This document shows, piece by piece, positions 53,601 through 59,600 of a stretch of 64,000 nucleotides of DNA (its first letter is position 1; every line of letters begins with the position of its first letter). The notes beneath the pieces were generated by a model. The model saw only the letters and a program-made list of their open reading frames with translations. It did no database searches and had not been told where the DNA came from. The position numbers and the translations under genes are program-made. The stretch is from Corbicula japonica (taxonomy: Eukaryota; Mollusca; Bivalvia; Venerida; Cyrenidae), in contig JAZAYU010000019.1 of the NCBI GenBank assembly GCA_038501625.1, positions 6,604,709-6,668,708 on the forward strand. The letters are read 5' to 3'.

Positions 53601-56600
53601 GATCTATACTGTCAGAAATATCTAAAAAGTGTCATTTTTCGAATCCATGGAGTGAAGAGTTAATAATTTGACTGTCCTAAACTTGAAACTCTGTTGTTGA
53701 TTTGCCCTGTCTCAGCATTCAGTAAAGGAACAAGTAAATGACATTTTGAATTTTGAGATAATAAGTGCCTGTGCCCAAGGTTATAAAACTGAGCATGGAA
53801 ACCAGTCTCAAATCTCAAGCATCTGATTGGCTGAAATGGCGACCAGTCGCCATTTCAGCCAATCAGATACTTGAGATTTGAGACTGGTTTCCAATCTCAG
53901 CTTTATAACCTTCAGCCCTGTTTCATCATCAATGTGGTTTGAAAAGAACTTCATGTAAAGAGAGCAAAATAATAGTCAAATTTCTTCAAACCTTTACTCC
54001 ATAGATACAGCTTCATTATGTGGGAAAACAGTCGAGCTCCAGACCAGCTGGCACACTGGTTCACTTTCAGATTCATTTGGTTATTTCTGACTAAAATGTA
54101 ACACTTGCAGATACAGATCAAATGGCATGAATATGCCAGCTGTTCTGGATCTACACTGGTGGCACACACATTTATATGCATATTTGAGTAAAAGGTTAAA
54201 TCAGCAATATTACATGATCACACAAAACAACTTTAACCCTTTCCTGTATAGATTCCGTGCCGTCTGATCAGGATCTGCACTGGTCGCATTTTGGTCAGAA
54301 TTAACCCAATGAATCAAAAAGCGAACAGTTTTGATCCTGATCAGACGGCACGGATGTGCCGGCTGATCTGGATCTAAAATGTTCGCCCTAGCAATAAAGG
54401 TGTATCTGTATAGGAAAGGGTGCATGTTTGTATTTGTTAACATATCAGATAATTGCAGTTACCACAGCCTTTATGACGTAAATTATTTTTAAGATTGACA
54501 TAATTAATCCTTTACTTCATAGATATGCCTTTATTCCATGGACATCTGTTCCGTCTGATCAGGATCTACACTTAATTTTCAGATTTATAAAGTTTTTTCT
54601 GACGAAATAGTGACAAGTGTCGATCCTGATCAGATGACATGAATGTAAACTGGTAGCACGTGCATTAAAATGCATATATATGGATTAAATGCAAGAAAAG
54701 AATTCTTCCAGATAATTTCTTTAGAAACTGACTTTCTTTTAACTTGCTCTCTCAAGTGTGTCTCCTTATGGTTGCAGTTTGCTTAAATTATTATTAAATT
54801 TTGTATACTACATCTGCTGCAGCAATTAGAAATATTGTGATGACAATATGCACATAATCGTATGTGACTTACTCAAAACAAAAAAGGACTAATGTCTGAA
54901 GTCAAGACCTTATTGAACATCCATGGTTACCCTATTCTGTCAGAGAAGCATTCTTAACGCATCCACAAAACAGTTAAGATCATTTAGAGCTTTATTCTTA
55001 ATCTATAAATGCTTTATTCCATATTAATGTGTTATTAAGGGTTTGCACCAGTGTAAATCCATCCTTGCTTTCTGATCTAGATCTGCACTCAATGCATTTT
55101 GGTAGGAAATAACATATTGAATAAAAAAGCAGTGTTGATCCTGATAAGACGGCACAGGTGTGCCAGCTGATCTGGATCTACAATGTTCACCCATGTGATA
55201 AAGGTGTATCTATGGAGTAAATGGTTTAATTTAATGGACTTGGCTTGCTGTCATCTAATTTAAACCAATCCATCCACTTTTCATAGGGATGTTCTACAGA
55301 CACTTTTTGCTGAATAAATTGCCAACAGTGTAGACCTGTTCAGACTGTGCTGAACACAAAGGTTGCAAATGCGACTTCAGCTACTCATGCCAAATTATAT
55401 TTCTATTCAAATGCTTCTGCTTTTAATAAGTGCTACTGCAAGCCTAATTTTACGCCAAATTGAAATTCTTACCGGAATTCATGGGGAAGGGTAAATTCAC
55501 AGTCTAATTAATAAATCCAATTTAAAATGATATTTTAACCCTTTACACCATATACCGTATAGCGGGTAATTTCTGCGGGTGTCAAATTTCTACGTTTCTG
55601 CGGTCTTTGGATGAAATCGCAGAAATATATCCAGCAGAAATAAAAAACCAGCAGAAATTTAAATCGCAAAATATTATCTAATTTTCAAGCGAAAATCATT
55701 GGAGTGGCCATGTCCAAGATAATCCGTTTTATAACATAACACAACATAATATATATTTTATTCAACATAAAATTGTATACATACAATTTATAGTCAACAT
55801 TTGGTCATATTTGAGTAAAGCAAAGCATAACACTGATTAATGGATTGATAGAAATGGTTCCTAACAATTAACCGCTATCTATCAAATCAGGCGATCCACT
55901 GGCCCTTCTCTTTTCCGCTTTCCTACGTTTTTTTAATTGACTTTTTGACAATTTCTCACCTTCTGACATGTGTGCTAGTCCCTGAGGATCACTTTTATAC
56001 ACTTATAGTCCGAAAACTCTTACTTAAATCCAAAATATTCAAAATTTTCATTGAGAGAAACCAAACACGGTTTTGCCGCTTTACATCTACATCACGTGAA
56101 CGCACATTATAATACAGACAGGGTAAAATAATTACGATCAATTACCGCACATTGTTATCATATAGGCATACTATAAACGCGACATTTGCTCAAACATTTC
56201 TCAAACATTCTATTCAATTGAATAGTTGTTTGAGAGTTGTTTATTCATCGATGATTAATATCTTTGTAATTTTTTTGATAAAATAAATTGAGTAGCAGGT
56301 ATTACTCATGAATAAAATATCTGTGAAAAACAAATAGTATGCGTATATCATAGTCATGTTATTCTTACGACACCTTACCCGATATGAACCGCAGAAATTT
56401 ATCCTTCATGGGAACCGAAAACGCAGAAATAAAAAACGCAGAAATTTTTGCATCCATTTTTGAGGGCAAAACGCAGAAATTTATGACCGCAGAAATAACC
56501 CGCTATACGGTATACGGGTTATATCACATGTGCAAACATTGCAGATCCAGATCCATGCCAGCTAAAAAAAACTTATGAATTAAAAAGCAAAAAGTGTAGA

Positions 56601-59600
56601 TCCTGATTAGACAGCATGGTTAGGTTGGTCATGACCAGGATGTAATCCCTGTTAAATTTGAGGTCAGCAGGTTAAAGTTAAAGGTCAGAGTGACTTACAT
56701 CCAACTACCTTAAAAACTACGGCATTTGGCTGCTTTCATAGGTCATTATAAGTATCATGCATGAGTGTTGTGAGGTGAAGATGGAAAAATCTGTCACCGA
56801 GGGTTAACTGTTTTGCGGGAACGAGATATTTGAAGACGTGACGTCATTCTACATCAGGGGGTGTATGATCGAAATTTCCTACACGAATGAAAACACCGGA
56901 TGACCTGATCTGGTATGCAAGAAACATGTTTTTACAACCTCTCTTGTTGTTTCTTTTTCAGACATGAGTAATGATAGCAACAGTAACAGTTGTAACGCTC
57001 GATCTGGCACCAGCGTTAGTTGTTACCCTTCAGATAGCAATAGTAACCCTTCAGGAAACAGTTGTGACCTTCTAGATAATAACAGTAATATTAGCAGTAA
57101 CAAACCAATGACCAGTAACAACAACAGTCAGTCACGTTCAGAGAAACATCAGTCTGGAAACACGCAACACAAAAAAAAGCGTATCAAGAAAAGACAATCA
57201 ATAGATGATATAAAAGTGAAGGAAAGGGAAATACTTGGGGAACTCTTTACTGTGGAGAAAGAATCCTCAGACAGTGACTGCTTTATTGTGGGTACTGCAA
57301 ACAAGCTTGGAGGCTTTACAGAAAGGTTTAGAAAATCTGGAGGTCATTCAGTGAAAAGCCTAGATTCAACTCATAAATTAAAATTAAAGTTTTCTGATGA
57401 TCGGCAATCAGTTAAGAAATCTAGAGATGACAAGCAGGGATTCTCAGGTTCTTTATCCAGGCAATTTTCTAGTACATCCAAACTTACTGATCTAAATAAG
57501 AACACAGAATTGAAATCTCGACATTCCTCGAGTGGAACATTACATAGTGTTGGTTCTTCAGAAAAATCGAGCAAGCAGTGTGAGAATCAAAGTTCAAAAT
57601 CTAGACATTCCTCGAGTGGTTCAAAAGATGGATGTAATTCAAGTTCAAAATCGAGACATTGCTCGAGTGGTTCAATAGATGATGAAAGTACTTCAAGATC
57701 AAAATCTCGACTTTCCTCGAGTGGTTCAATAGATGATAGATGTACTTCAAGATCAAAATCTAGACATTCCTCAAGTGGTTCGAAAGATGAGGAAAGTACT
57801 TCAGAAAGATCAAGGCATCAAATTAAAAGATCAGATTCAAAACCTAGACATTGCTCAAGTGTTTCAAAAGACAATGAATGTACTTCAGAAAGATCTAGGC
57901 ATCAGAGTGAGAAATCAGGTTCAAAATCTCGACATTGCTCAAGTTATTCAAAAGACGATGAACTTATTTCAGAAAGATCAAGACAACATAATGAAAAATC
58001 ATTGTCAAAATCTCAACATAGCTCGAGTGATTCAAAATACGATGAAAGTAATTCAGAAAGATTGAGACAACATAGTGAAGGATCTGGGTCAAAATCTAGA
58101 CATTGCTCTAGTGGTACAAAAGACAATGAACGTAACTCAGAAAGATCGACGCAACAGAGTGTAGAATTTGCGTCAAAATCTAGACATTCCTCACATTGTT
58201 CATTATATGACATGGATGCCTTTGCTGCAGAACATTGTTCTCAGCCAAGCAAAGATAAGACAAATGAGTTTGAAAAACATATTGATATTGGTAGAAGTTT
58301 ATCAATGCCATCATTTACAGAAAAATGTTCCTTAGAAAAAGATGGGGTTAAACAAATTGAAGAGAAGAATGAGGTCAGTGCCAATGAGATTGAAGTACCT
58401 TGTTTACATGAGAACTTGGGAAGTGAAAAAAGTGAATCAGACAAGAACAAGCAGGAAACTATTAAGAGAAGTAAAAGTCTTGAACTCAGTTCATTTACTC
58501 TGATGGCTGCTTTGGAGAAAAATTTCAGAAATGAAATTAGAACTCTGAAATTATCTGGACAAAGTTGCTCTGATTTGAAAACGAATAGAATACCTATTGT
58601 TAATCTTAATTGTGTAGAAAAAATTCTGAAAAAGAAAAAGAGGGAGTCAGATTATAGCAGGGAATCTGATTGTGCTGATACTGACTCTGAAAATGATAGA
58701 CCTAGACATTTCACCGACATATTCTCAGACATCAGTGAGTCAGATAACGAAAGCAAAAATATGGAAATTGATATTGTTAATGACTGTGATAAGGGAACTG
58801 ATGTTAGAGATATATCTAGAGATAAAAGTGCTCACTCAAAATCTTTAAATGAAACTGACAAAACATTGGAATATGAAGTGAATTTGGATAAAATATCAAT
58901 GCGGCATGTTGGAGATATGTATACAGAAAAAAGTGCTCACTCAAAATCTTTAAATGAAACTGACAAAACAATTGAATATGAAGTGAATTTGAATAAAATA
59001 GCAACAAAGCATTCTACAGTTACTGATTATGAAGATATTTCTGAAGAATCGGAAGAAATAGAAACAAAGCAAGATACAACTACTTATTATGAAGATATTT
59101 CTGAAGCCTCGGATGATGACAGGACTTTGAACAATGAGGAATACAATTCCCAAATTCTACTAGGTCCCCTTGGAGGAAATGATTACCTTGGTAATTCCAC
59201 TTTAACCAATGATGAGTCATTTAATGGTTCAACTGCTCCTGTGGAGATTGAGGCCACCATGCCAGTGTTAGTGGAGATAGAGGCCCCCATGCCAGTGTTA
59301 AAAAAAGTACAAGCCACAACATCGAATTATTATCGTTCATTTGAAATGCCTATTCTAGAAAAATTTTCCAGTTTGTTTGATGAGTTTAAAGAAACAGTAG
59401 AAACGGCAGAAAAAGAACCATTGCCTGATATTGATGGAGAAGAAGCAGAGGATTGTGAAAGAAATGTAAGTGTGAGTCAGAATGCAAGTTCTAAGGCCCT
59501 TGAGCCTCAGAATTCAGCGGACATTACTTGTAATCAACGTAGCTCTAAAGAAGACAATATTTTTATGAGATTTTCATATTTTTCTGATAACTCAACCAAC

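Noticed and set aside
57733..58065. Overlapping 110-residue frame within exon 4
   Set aside because: A by-product of the coding minisatellite in the +1 frame; it has no independent start context.
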